DNA of 64,000 nucleotides from Paragordius varius (Eukaryota; Nematomorpha). The notes under the pieces were generated by a model. It worked only from the letters and a program-made list of their open reading frames with translations. It was not told the DNA's origin and ran no database searches. The position numbers and the translations under genes are program-made. How positions within the stretch are numbered: the stretch's first letter is position 1; every line of letters begins with the position of its first letter. The DNA lies in NCBI GenBank assembly GCA_964247055.1, contig OZ176057.1:3224001-3288000 (forward strand). Reading direction: 5' to 3'. Positions 1 through 10,429 of the stretch are shown here, piece by piece.

Positions 1-67
1 AGATACTTATTTTATGAAATAAAATTATGGCGCCCAATGCATCAGCCCCCATCTAGCTACGCCTCTG
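1..67. mobile_element. hAT-like MITE, right end (cut by window edge)
   Basis: These bases are almost identical to 6094-6160, the right half of a complete 231-bp element at 5930-6160. On the minus strand the end reads CAGAGGCGTAGCTAG, a form typical of hAT-type termini. The rest of the element lies left of the window. Confidence 0.6.
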
Positions 68-107
68 TTTATTGCTATTAACACTATTTATTTGAAATAT
101 TGGGTAG

Positions 108-109
<2 letters not shown>

Positions 110-159
<50 letters not shown>

Positions 160-265
160 TTTAATAAAAATACTTAAATAAGAAATATTATTTGGGAGTC
201 TAATATTAGTGTTATAAAATTGAAGTTTGTTTTATTTAGCATTTTTTTACTACTTAAATTATGAT

Positions 266-306
<41 letters not shown>
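110..306. repeat. Two (TA)n microsatellites
   Basis: Nearly pure TA runs occupy about 112-158 and 268-306. The corresponding tract in the second duplication unit (6203-6302) is much longer, showing length drift since duplication. Confidence 0.9.
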
Positions 307-309
<3 letters not shown>

Positions 310-555
310 TCCGAAAACAACAAATTATAAGATTGAACCAAGATTTATGTTGAATAAGAGATTATTATTTGAAACGGCATAAAATTAATCATCATAATCT
401 ATAAACAAAAATTAAAAGCATTTGCATCAAAACCAAGCCAAAAAATTATCATTAACGCCCTAAGCCGATTGGCTGGATTATTTTTTAATATTATTAATAA
501 TGCATCCTTTAACAATTACATACAGACTCTTCTAATTTCTTAAGTTATATCCTTT

Positions 556-1836
556 ATGAATGTCATCATAGAAATATCAAGTTTTAAACCTTTGTTAACC
601 CAAAATCCGGCCGAAACATTTTGTGTATTCTATATTCGGTCACTTCTATTTTTATCCTTTTTTGCATTATTAGTTAATAGTTATGTCCTGTACGTTTTAT
701 TAATCAAAATTAAAACGCCATATCGCCCATACTATTTTTTACAATGTATAACGGTTGTAAATATATTAATTAGTATAAATACCCTAGTCACAGTTAGTCT
801 TTACTATATAGTTGGTGGACACTTTGCTCCTAACTGTATACTTATCAATTTTTTGACCAAATTAGTCGTTTCTATAAAACTTATATTGGCTATGCTTAAT
901 TGTTACCTCATCTTAATGTTATTTGCGGATCGGCTCTATGGACTGATATGTTTTACTAGATTACGGTGGCTTAGAAGTCAAAAATTTTATATACTATCAC
1001 CGTATATCTTGTTTTTCATCATATCTATTCCTCACATAGTTGATTACCGATTGAGTGATGTTTATATGGTACAAACATTAAATTCCGATATAGTTTACAA
1101 TGTTTTAGATTGCAAAAGTGAATCTGCATATGGTACAATATTAAACAATACAAGTGTAACATCTATGAAAAATCATAGCCTACCAATCAAAATTCCCCCT
1201 AAAATACCCCTTTGTCTACTCTACCATGGCAAATCAAGGTATAATGTTCAATATGTCCGCCGAATTATAATAAGTTATGCAGTAATAATAGTAACATTGG
1301 CTATTACCCTGACCGTAATGATTTATGTAGTTGTTTTTTACCTCCTGAAATATAAAAAACGGAGATCCACGGTATTTGCCGATAAAAGTCCGCATGTAAT
1401 TAAGTCTATCATCCTGGCTACTGTCGGAAATACTAGTTTTTCACCGCTGAAAAATGATAAGTCAAATAAATCTTTGACACCTATTTTAAATAACTTCTAT
1501 GGCGTTAATCGAATTCGCCAGTGGAATAGAAAAATACAACGAAACAGATTACCTCCTGTTTTCCAAAAATCAATTCAAAAATTTTTTTGTCTGTACCTAC
1601 TCATTTTGGGCCATTTCCTTATGATAGCTCCTTCATATATTGTTTATATATGTTTTAGTCGATATTATGTTTTGCGAATGGAACCGCCCATAAAACTCCT
1701 TTACGCAAAACCGATAACAAAAATCATTAAACTTTTATCACTATTTTATACCATTATCTATGTTTTATGTGATCCAAACCTACGAAAGGTATTTAAAAAG
1801 TCATTCTACCCCAAAAGTCAAATTAGATGCTGCTGA
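556..1836 (+). CDS. Rhodopsin-like seven-transmembrane receptor, copy 1
   Basis: This is a 426-codon reading frame for an orphan class A G-protein-coupled receptor at the cell surface. Hydrophobic spans fall at about residues 27-50 (with the TM1 asparagine N41), 62-86, 98-125, 145-163, 236-264, 343-368 and 387-404. C94 sits just before TM3 and C186 or C220 in the long second extracellular loop could pair with it. N198-T-S is a likely glycosylation site. The DRY motif is D125-R126-L127, TM6 has P359, and the NPxxY position reads Y-T-I-I-Y402, followed by DPNLRKVFKK in helix 8. The ligand cannot be told. The start is the first ATG and it aligns with copy 2. Bases 1372-1404 could be a 33-nt intron, which would give a 415-aa protein. 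A MITE begins just after the stop. Family sure, function unknown. Confidence 0.85.
   Translation: MNVIIEISSFKPLLTQNPAETFCVFYIRSLLFLSFFALLVNSYVLYVLLIKIKTPYRPYYFLQCITVVNILISINTLVTVSLYYIVGGHFAPNCILINFLTKLVVSIKLILAMLNCYLILMLFADRLYGLICFTRLRWLRSQKFYILSPYILFFIISIPHIVDYRLSDVYMVQTLNSDIVYNVLDCKSESAYGTILNNTSVTSMKNHSLPIKIPPKIPLCLLYHGKSRYNVQYVRRIIISYAVIIVTLAITLTVMIYVVVFYLLKYKKRRSTVFADKSPHVIKSIILATVGNTSFSPLKNDKSNKSLTPILNNFYGVNRIRQWNRKIQRNRLPPVFQKSIQKFFCLYLLILGHFLMIAPSYIVYICFSRYYVLRMEPPIKLLYAKPITKIIKLLSLFYTIIYVLCDPNLRKVFKKSFYPKSQIRCC
1372..1404 (+). other. Candidate 33-nt intron in receptor copy 1
   Basis: The segment starts with GT, ends with AG and lies between codons for the third intracellular loop (residues 273-283 if translated). 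It is a multiple of three without a stop, so it can be retained or removed without breaking the frame. The homologous segment in copy 2 is 26 nt, exactly the size of other introns here. The 7-nt length difference is easier to accept in an intron than in coding sequence. The alternative is that it is ordinary coding sequence. Confidence 0.5.
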
Positions 1837-1849
1837 CTCTGGCAACCAG

Positions 1850-1957
1850 AAGCATAGCTTACATATCTATCACCTGGTGAATGAATCCGAGATGGCGTTC
1901 CCCTCCATGCAACTTCTGCATTTTAAAATAATAATCAAATTTAAACCGTGATCATGA
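1850..1957. mobile_element. hAT-type MITE fragment just after the receptor stop
   Basis: The start resembles CAGAGGCATAGCTTAC, clearer in the duplicate at 8003, and is followed by a degenerate terminal sequence like that at 5930. It abuts the hAT remnant that begins at 1958. Confidence 0.4.
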
Positions 1958-2124
1958 CAAGTGGCGTACCGAGCATTTGCTGCGCCCGGGGCATAAAACT
2001 TTTATGGCGACCCTCCCCCCCCCTCCTTTTTTTGAAAGCCAATAAAACAATTTAGTAAAAAAACGTTGCAACCTAAACACCATATATAAGACTCCCTCAG
2101 TCATATAAATTTTAAATCTATTAA

Positions 2125-2152
<28 letters not shown>
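2125..2152. repeat. (TA)n microsatellite
   Basis: A pure AT dinucleotide run of about 28 bp inside the hAT remnant. Confidence 0.9.
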
Positions 2153-2155
<3 letters not shown>

Positions 2156-2383
2156 TAAATTTATTCTAAACAAATACATACATGTAAATATTATAATAAA
2201 TTCTATAATATGTGATTCAGATATTCATAAAGTAATTATTTATATAGAAATTTGGGATTGTAGGATGTTACTTCCAAGTCGAAAAGATGTCAAACCTAAA
2301 GTTTCCTAACTTTTATAACTCGATACGGAGTATATCTGTTTCCCAATTTAACGGTTGCAATTCAATTGCTTTTAATTATTTTA

Positions 2384-2526
2384 ACGTCAGTCGCTAGTTG
2401 TGAAAGGTCATTCAGCAATTTGAAATTAATTTTAACATTTATACGATCGACAATGGGTTAAGATTGTTTTAATCACTTAACCTTGTTTGGTAAAGAAAAA
2501 TTCAATATGATAGATTGTAATGATTA
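2384..2526 (+). pseudogene. hAT transposase C-terminal dimerisation domain remnant
   Basis: The plus strand reads TSVASCERSFSNLKLI followed by RSTMG, a stop, then FNHLTLFGKEKFNMI. This is the signature (S-x-ERSFS-LK, RSTMxxxRL) of the hAT dimerisation region in ZMYM1-like transposases. An in-frame stop after RSTMG shows it is dead. It lies opposite in orientation to the transposase body next door, and the same arrangement is found in the second unit at 8521-8663. Confidence 0.8.
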
Positions 2527-2587
2527 ATTAAAAATGCAATATCAAAATCCAGAAAAATTTTTACCTAAAAGAAACTTTTTCTCTTAT

Positions 2588-3140
2588 TTAATAACTTTCC
2601 TTTCCAAGTGGAAAAATCTCATTTATATTTAATATTTTACGTATACGTGTCAATAAATTTTTGATATCTAACAAAAATCCAAATTTAAAATTTACATCTC
2701 TTAGCCTAGAGAATCGCTTTTCCATTCCGTGTTGCACTTTATCCAATACCTGTTTCATCTGAGAATTTTTTTGGTTTTGTACCATGGTTTGATATAGAAA
2801 CATTCCATTTACATTCAAGTTTATTTTTTGGCTTCCTCGCAAAGTTGATTCCGAATACCTGATTATTCAATAGTTAAGGACTTAAGCTCCTTAAATTCTT
2901 CATTAACTTGCAATCTATGTTGCCCTATCCATTCTTCTAAATATTTGATGCCAGAAAAAAATTAATAGTCAAAAATTTAAATTTACAACGCTCTGAAGTA
3001 AAACGGATGCCTCACTTCTTGTTTCACTAGTATTTGCTTTTACTAAAATCTTCTAATAGCTTCAAATCATCTATTCCCTTAACAATGGCATTAACTGCAT
3101 GAATTCTAGCACTCCATCGGGTTTTAGACTCACGCTACAG
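2588..3140 (-). pseudogene. hAT transposase body remnant, minus strand
   Basis: Reading leftwards from about 3140, the minus strand gives TRWSARIHAVNAIVKG, the conserved TRWSxR segment of ZMYM1/DUF4371-type hAT transposases. Further fragments include FKELKSLTIE and an 84-codon open stretch (2842 to 2588) with NGMFLYQTMVQNQ and KRFSRLRDVNFKF. Several frameshifts and stops separate the parts, so no functional protein is possible. The remnant points toward the dimerisation domain on the other strand, implying an internal inversion or joining of two copies. Confidence 0.7.
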
Positions 3141-3512
3141 TTTTTATAGTTTATTTTGTAAAAGGTTTCATCTAATAGTTGAACGTGGAAAAAAATATAG
3201 ATATTTTTATTACTCCAAACAAGTGCCTGATAAAGAAACGTTTTTTAAGTGAAAAAATAAGTGTGCACATGTTGAAGGGAATAATGAAAGTTGTTTTTTG
3301 CATAATGTTTGATCTTGATCTCATTTATATAATTTTTATATTATTTTAGGGATTATTACGTAAATTGCTGAAAAACTTGCTTGAAAGTTGTTTTATTTTT
3401 GCATATTAATTTTATTAAAAAATCATTTAGGCGACTCTAAATAACGGCGCTCGGGGCATTATGCACCCCCTTGCCCCCCTTGCCCTCCCCCACCCCGGTG
3501 GGTACGCCACTG

Positions 3513-5929
3513 AATATTGGGTTTGGTTAGATGTATAATAAAGTTATATGCACTTTTGTGGTAATTAATCGATATCGCAAAAGCGCAAACTTAGCGCACG
3601 CTAAATAATTTTTTGGAAAAACAAAAATATTCTATTCCATATTATAATCCTCAAAATACATAAATCTAAAAACATTTTTATTCCGAAATTTGATTTGTAT
3701 TTGTTGAAGAGTATATGGGGACTGAAGAAAACGTTAGAAAACGCTGTAAGATATTTTTAAAAAACTTTTTTTATCATTACACCTTCTTTTGGGGTAGTTT
3801 TATAACCCAGGGCCATTTATATTTTGATTTTATTTTTAGCATTGCACCTTTTAAACAGCAATTTCTTGAGCCTTTTAGGCTATTTAACAAAGATTTTTTT
3901 AATGTAATATTGTAAAAAAACATCATCTAAACTTATTTCGCTTCCATTTATTTTAATTTTTTTTAAATCGTGTACATCAGGCAAATAAATGTAGATTATA
4001 GTTAAAGAAATAACTTTAAAACACTTTCAAATTTTAATCTAATATATTTATGCTATTTATGGATTTAAATATCAGTATTAGCTTTAATGTTTTGGAGCTA
4101 TCTGAGTTTAGGACTCTAGAAGTTAAAAAACTGTAAAAACTTATTTTTTATTTAATACTTGACAAGAGAATTTAATAATTAAATTTTAACCTAATTAACT
4201 TATGAAACAGTAGTTTATTTACTACATTAAGCTCTGGGGTCATCGCGTAGAAAAAAAATGAAATTGAAATTAAGTTTAAAATCACTTGTAATGGTCGAAA
4301 CCAAAAACACCATAATAATGCTAATATATATTCCTATCAAAAAAATATATTAACGGGATAATAATTTGTGGACACGGTGTTAAATTTTAGCCAATCTACG
4401 AAATCTTAGTTTATTTACAAGCTCTAGGGTATGAAACTTTCCCAAAATATAATTATCTACAATAAAATCAGAAGGTAATGATATTTGCTATGGTTTTTTT
4501 ACTTTAAACATTAAAAAATTTGGTTTAGGTAATTATTTAAAAAAATAAATTGAAAAATTTTTTAGTATCAGAACTAATAATTTATCGATAATTGTCCTTT
4601 GAGTATAGAGTTAATGGTAGTAAAAAAGTCAAAATTTGTTTGTAGTTATTGAATACTCTTGTATATTTAATAATTTTATATTTTAAAAATATCGCTTTAA
4701 CAACAATTATTTATATTTTTAATGCTTTCAAACTTCTAAATATTACAAATATTACCTAAATTGTATTTCAATCTAAATAAAAACGTATTTCACACTTCAA
4801 ATATTGGGCAAACGAATGAATAGTAATTATAAGCATCAATTTAAAATGTATTAAAAACAGCATTTTAAAGGATTTAACAGTTAACATAAACATTAACCTC
4901 TCATCTTTGCTCCTTATATCGAGAAAGTTTGCCGATTTTCAAGTATCGGTATAAAGTCAAGCTTTCTTCAACTAAACAGATAATGATATTCGAATCACAG
5001 AATTATTGGATTATTAAATTTCAACAAAAACAACCTTTAGAGGATAAAAGTTTAAGCTTTGACATAAAAACTAAACTAAAATGAAAAGGTAATTTATCGC
5101 ATTAATTTACAAATAACCATTGCTTTTTTACCAATCCACCCTTCACCTTTGCTCCTACTACCGAGAAAAATTTACGGGTTATAAGTATCGGTACAAAGTC
5201 GATTTTCAACTAAAAAATTTATCAATCACAGCAAAATGCACTCAACTTCTATCAATGGCTATAAAATAATAATTGCAAACATTTATTTTGTACACTCTCA
5301 TCAATTCTTAATATAAATAAGGCCTATCTTAATATATCAAGTCACCAGTTTTATGAGATGAAAATTTTTAGAAAATAAGTATTATATAGTTTAATGATTT
5401 TGAAAAATATTTATTCCAATAAATAATATTATAAAAGTTATTATATAAAATGTGTATATCCATGGTTTATGGTGAAACTGATATTAAAAATTAAGCCGTG
5501 AGTCTTAATCTTTTACCTGTATCAACTGTGTTGATAATAAAAATATATGGCAAATGCAAAATTATCAAACATTAGTATCTTTTTATTTTATTATGTTAAA
5601 TTTAAATATAAAATCTAAATCTGTGCAATTTAGCCGAAACGATTATTTCACTAGGTATATGAAAATTAATAATTTACCACTAAAGATTATGGGTGAAATT
5701 TCACATATTAAAGATGTTTGTGTGAATTTAAGCTTCTATAAATAATAAATGAAGTGGCAAGAATGCTTGTGTCTAAGTTCTTTTAAGGAAAATCCAAAAT
5801 CAAAATCCAATTCTATTAATCGAATCAAAATAATGGTTAAAATATACTGTGAGCGAAATCGGGGTGTATAAAAAATATTTAGAGAAATTACATATATTTT
5901 GCAAGAGGAATGTTTATAGGTAATATTGG
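3513..5929. other. Intergenic; no supported gene, short dispersed repeats
   Basis: No conserved reading frame is visible. A repeated block with CGAGAAA and AAGTATCGGTA cores occurs at 4905-4980 and again at 5150-5215. Bases 5001-5112 recur in inverted orientation at 45570-45681, so an unnamed dispersed repeat lies here. Confidence 0.6.
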
Positions 5930-6160
5930 CAGAGGTGTAACTTGCATTTCTGGGGTCCAATGCATGAATCAGTTATGGCGCCCCTTTCCCTTCATGCATT
6001 CCCTTGCATTTAAAAAAAATCCCATTCAAACCTGTGGACAAGACCACTCATAAATGAGTGATTTTTTACGTATTATTTAAGATAATAATTGTTAGATACT
6101 TATTTTATGAAATAAAATTATGGCGCCCAATGCATCAGCCCCCATCTAGCTACGCCTCTG
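5930..6160. mobile_element. hAT-like MITE, 231 bp
   Basis: The left end reads CAGAGGTGTAACTTGC and the right end, on the minus strand, CAGAGGCGTAGCTAGATG. GGCGCC and AATGCAT motifs lie inside both ends. There is no coding capacity. Flanks (AATATTGG and TTTATGGC) are not a clear target duplication. The element marks the left border of the second duplication unit. Confidence 0.6.
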
Positions 6161-6199
6161 TTTATGGCTATTAACACTATTTATTTGAAATATTGGGTA

Positions 6200-6304
<105 letters not shown>

Positions 6305-6430
6305 TAATAAAAACACTTAAATAAGAAATATATTTGGGAGTCTAATATTAGTGTTATAAAATTGAAGTTTGTTTTATTTTGCATTTTTTTTTACTTCATA
6401 AATTATGATGACATATATATACATATACAA

Positions 6431-6468
<38 letters not shown>

Positions 6469-6717
6469 TTATCTGAAAACAGCAAAATATTAGATTGAAC
6501 CAAGATTTATGTTGAATAAGAGATTATTTTTTGAAACGGCATAAAATTAATCATCATAATCTATAAACAAAAATTAAAAGCATTTGCATCAAAACCAAGC
6601 CAAAAAATTATCATTAACGCCCTAAGCTGATTGGCTGGATTATATTTAAATATTATTAATAATTCATCCTTTAACAATTACATACACACTCTTCTAATTT
6701 CTTAAGTTATATCCTTC

Positions 6718-7991
6718 ATGAATGTCATCATAGAAATATCAAGTTTTAAACCTTTGTTAACCCAAAATGCGGCCGAAACATTTTGTGTATTCTATATTCG
6801 ATCACTTCTATTTTTATCCTTTTTTGCATTATTAGTTAATAGTTATGTCCTGTACGTTTTATTAATCAAAATTAAAACGCCATATCGCCCATATTATTTT
6901 TTACAATGTATAACGGTTGTAAATATATTAATTAGTATAAATACCCTGTTCACAGTTAGTCTTTACTATATAGTTGGTGGAAACTTTGCTCCTAAGTGTA
7001 TACTTATCAATTTTTTGACCAAATTAGTCGTTTCTATAAAACTTATATTGGCTATGCTTAATTGTTACCTCATCTTAATGTTATTTGCGGATCGGCTCTA
7101 TGGACTGATATATTTTACTAGATTACGGTGGCTTAGAAGTCAAAAATTTTATATACTATCACCGTATATCTTGTTTTTCATCATTTCTATTCCTCACATA
7201 GTTGATTACCGATTGAGTGATGTTTATATGGTACAAACATTAAATTCCGATATAGTTTACAATGTTTTAGATTGCAAAAGTGAATCTGCATATGGTACAA
7301 TATTAAACAATACAAGTGTAACATCTATGAAAAATCATAGCCTACCAATCAAGATTCCCCCTAAAATACCCCTTTGTCTACTCTACCATGGCAAATCAAG
7401 GTATAATGTTCAATATGTCCGCCGAATTATAATAAGTTATGCAGTAATAATAATAACATTGGCTATTACCCTAACCGTAATGATTTATGTAGTTGTTTTT
7501 TACCTCCTGAAATATAAAAAACGGCGAGCCACGGTATTTGCCGTCCGCATGTAATTAAGCCTATCATCTTGGCTACTGTCGGAAATACTAGTTTTTCACC
7601 GCTGAAAAATGATAAGTCAAATAAATCTTTGACACCTATTTTAAATAACTTCTATGGCGTTAATCGAATTCGCCCGTGGAATGGAAAAACACAACGAAAC
7701 AGATTATCTCTTGTTTTTCAAAAATCAATTCGAAAATTCCTTTGTTTGTACCTACTCATTTTGGGCCATTTCCTTATGATAGCTCCTTCATATATTGTTT
7801 ATATATGTTTTAGCCAATATTATGTTTTGCGAATGGAACCGCCCATAAAACTACTTTACGCAAAACCGATAACAAAAATCATTAAACTCTTATCCTTATT
7901 TTATACCATTATCTATGTTTTATGTGATCCAAACCTACGAAAGGTTTTTAAAAAGTCATTCTACCCCAAAAATCAAATTAGATGCTGCTGA
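6718..7991 (+). CDS. Rhodopsin-like receptor, copy 2 (two exons or frameshifted)
   Basis: This paralogue is nearly identical to the receptor at 556-1836, with changes such as P18A, V78F, H89N, N93K and C132Y. Read straight through, the frame ends at a stop at 7552-7554 because 7 nt present in copy 1 are missing, and the remaining 3' part is open in another frame to 7991. However, 7534-7559 is a 26-nt GT-AG segment. Joining 6718-7533 to 7560-7991 gives 1248 nt, or 415 aa, the same length as copy 1 without its matching 33-nt segment. I therefore favour an intact two-exon gene. The alternative is a pseudogene truncated in the third intracellular loop with TM6 and TM7 lost. Ligand and role are unknown. 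Confidence 0.7.
7534..7559 (+). other. Candidate 26-nt intron restoring receptor copy 2
   Basis: It begins GTATTTG and ends ATTAAG. It is phase 0, lies after codon ACG and before CCT, and its removal restores the downstream frame exactly. Its size matches the 22-26-nt introns placed by homology in CSN6 and NPL4 in this window. Confidence 0.6.
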
Positions 7992-8112
7992 CTCTGGCAA
8001 ACAGAGGCATAGCTTACATATCTATCACCTGGTGCATGAATCCGGGATGGCGTTCTCCTGCATGCAACTCCTGCATTTAAAAAAATAATCAAATTCAAAC
8101 CGTGATCATGAC

Positions 8113-8215
8113 CAGTTGCATACCGAGCATTTGCTCCGCCCGAACGTTGCAACCTAAACACCATAGATACGACTCCTCAGTCATATAAAACTTAAATTAA
8201 TTAAATATATATAAT

Positions 8216-8249
<34 letters not shown>

Positions 8250-9604
8250 AAACTAAATTTATTCTAAACAAATACATACATGTAAATATTCTAATAAATT
8301 CTATAATATGTGATTTAAAAAATAATTGTAAATCTTTAGGCGAATTTTACAATGCAGATTCTCATGGAGTAGATATTTTTATAGAAATTTGGGATTGTAG
8401 GATGTTACTTCTAAGTCGAAAAGATGTCAAACCTAAAGTTTCCTAACTTTTATAACTCGATATGGAGTAGATCTGTTTCCCAATTTAACGGTTGCAATTC
8501 GATTGCTTTTAATTATTTTAACGTCAGTCGCTAGTTGTGAAAGGTCATTCAGCAATTTGAAATTAATTTTAACATTTATACGATCGACGATGGGTTAAGA
8601 TTGTTTTAATCACTTAACCTTGTTTGATAAAGAAAAATTTAATATGATAGATTGTAATGATTAATTAAAAATGCAATATCAAAATCCAGAAAATTTTTAC
8701 CTAAAAGAAACTTTTTCTCTTATTTACCACTTTCCTTTCCAAGTGGTAAAATCTCATTTTATATTTAATATTTTACGTATACGTGTCAATAAATTTTTGA
8801 TATCTAACAAATTCCAAATTTAAATTTTACATCTCTTAGCCTAAAGATTCGCTTTTCCATTCCGTGTTGCACTTTATCCAATACCTGTTTCATCTGGGAA
8901 TTTTTTTAGCTTTGTACCTGGTTTGATATAGAAACATCCCATTCACATACAAGTTTATTTTTTGGCTTCCTCGCAAAGTTGTTTCCGAAAATCTGATAAG
9001 TCAATAGTTAAGGACTCAAGCTCCTTTAATTCTTCATTAAAATTAATTTCAGGATCTTGCAATCTATGTTGAAACTTATCGATTCTTCTAAGTATTTGAT
9101 GCCTGAAAAAAATTAATGTTAAAAATTGAAATTTGAAACACTCTGAAGTAAAACGGATGTCTCACTTCTTGTTTCACTAGTATTTGCAGTATTTATACTT
9201 AAATCTTCTAATATCTTCAAATCATCTATTCCCTTAACAATGGAATTAACTACTGGAATTCTAGCACTCCATCGGGTTTCAGACTAACGATTAACAGTTT
9301 TTTTAGTTTATTTTGTAATAGGTTCCATCTAATAGTTAAACGTGAATAGAAGATAGATAATTAAACAAACGTTTTTAAGCGAAAAAATAAGTTACATGTA
9401 GGGAATAACTACATGATATAATGTTTGATCTTGATTTCATTTATATAACTTTTATATTATATTAGGGATTATTATGTAAATTGCTGAAAACCACTTAAAA
9501 GTTGTTAATTTTGCATAATTTAAATTAAATAAAAAAATTAATTAGGCGCCTCTATAACGGCGCCCTGGGCATGATGCACCCCCTTGCCCCTCCTTGGTAT
9601 GCCA
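8113..9604. mobile_element. Decayed hAT element (ZMYM1-like), copy 2
   Basis: This duplicate of 1958-3512 begins CAGTTGCATACCGAG and ends, on the minus strand, TGGCATACCAAGG. The dimerisation-domain remnant is at 8521-8663 on the plus strand and the transposase body lies on the minus strand from about 9290 to 8720. It has the same opposed orientation as copy 1, so the rearrangement predates the duplication. Confidence 0.65.
8521..8663 (+). pseudogene. hAT dimerisation-domain remnant, second copy
   Basis: The same VASCERSFSNLKLI and RSTMG signature as at 2384-2526, with the same in-frame stop. Confidence 0.75.
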
Positions 9605-10429
9605 ATAAAGGGGAGAGAACCATTTCAAATCCAAAGTGTAAATTTGGATTGGTTGGTTAGTTTTTAATAACTGAATTTCGGTCTCAATTATTTTATTTTT
9701 TTATATTCTTAACGCTATAATTCAATATTTCCAGATTATCTCTCATAAGGCAGCGACCATCATAGAATAATGTGACCATATAGGCTGTTCAGTACAGATT
9801 TCAGGAAAACAGGCACTGCTCCCACTTTTGTACTGCTTTTTGAAATTATAAAAAATTTAATTTTTTATAAATATATATTAATTATCTTTTATTTATTCAA
9901 AAAAATTATTTTAAAAATAACCTCATAATTTGTAAAGAAATGGTTCATTTTGCGGTAAAAAACTAAGATTGGCTTATTTTTAATTGGTTAATATATTTTC
10001 GCAAATCATACATAAAATTAGATTTTGGATCAGTAAAACCGCTTATGATTCAGCCTTTCGCGCGGCGAAACTATAAATATCGGACTCCACCGTATTCATG
10101 TTAATGGATCTTTTACTCAGAGCGTCCGCAAAAAGAGGTGCCTCTAAATTTAAAATTAACAAAATTGATTCATGATTTTTTAATGAATGTTTGATCAGGT
10201 TTAGAAAGTTCATTTTTTTATAATTATCAAACGGAAAATTATAGAGAAAATTGTTACCGTATTATTTAAAATTTATTATATATGACGTATGATTTCGAAA
10301 TACCTTTTTTTCGTATAAGAGTCTTTATGTTTTCTATAATCATTAGGTGGTAAGTATGTATTTCTTAATTTTTTTCCTAAACTTTAATTTTTATTAGTTT
10401 TCTTATGTTTTTGCGTAAACAAATTTGAT

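Larger units (their letters stand above)
1..3512. repeat. Tandem duplication unit, copy 1
   Basis: The whole stretch is repeated at 6094-9604 in the same order and orientation: MITE end, (TA)n tract, receptor gene, hAT remnant. The copies differ by scattered substitutions, microsatellite length and small indels, so the duplication is fairly recent but not brand new. Similarity stops after the hAT end at 3512/9604. On the left it continues to the window edge, so the true unit may be longer. Confidence 0.9.
1958..3512. mobile_element. Decayed hAT element (ZMYM1-like), copy 1
   Basis: The ends read about AAGTGGCGTACCGAG on the left and, on the minus strand, CAGTGGCGTACCCACC on the right, forming imperfect terminal inverted repeats. 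GC-rich GGGGCAT/GGCGCC blocks lie just inside both ends. The interior carries broken transposase sequence in two opposite orientations (see 2384-2526 and 2588-3140). No matching 8-bp target duplication is visible. Confidence 0.7.
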
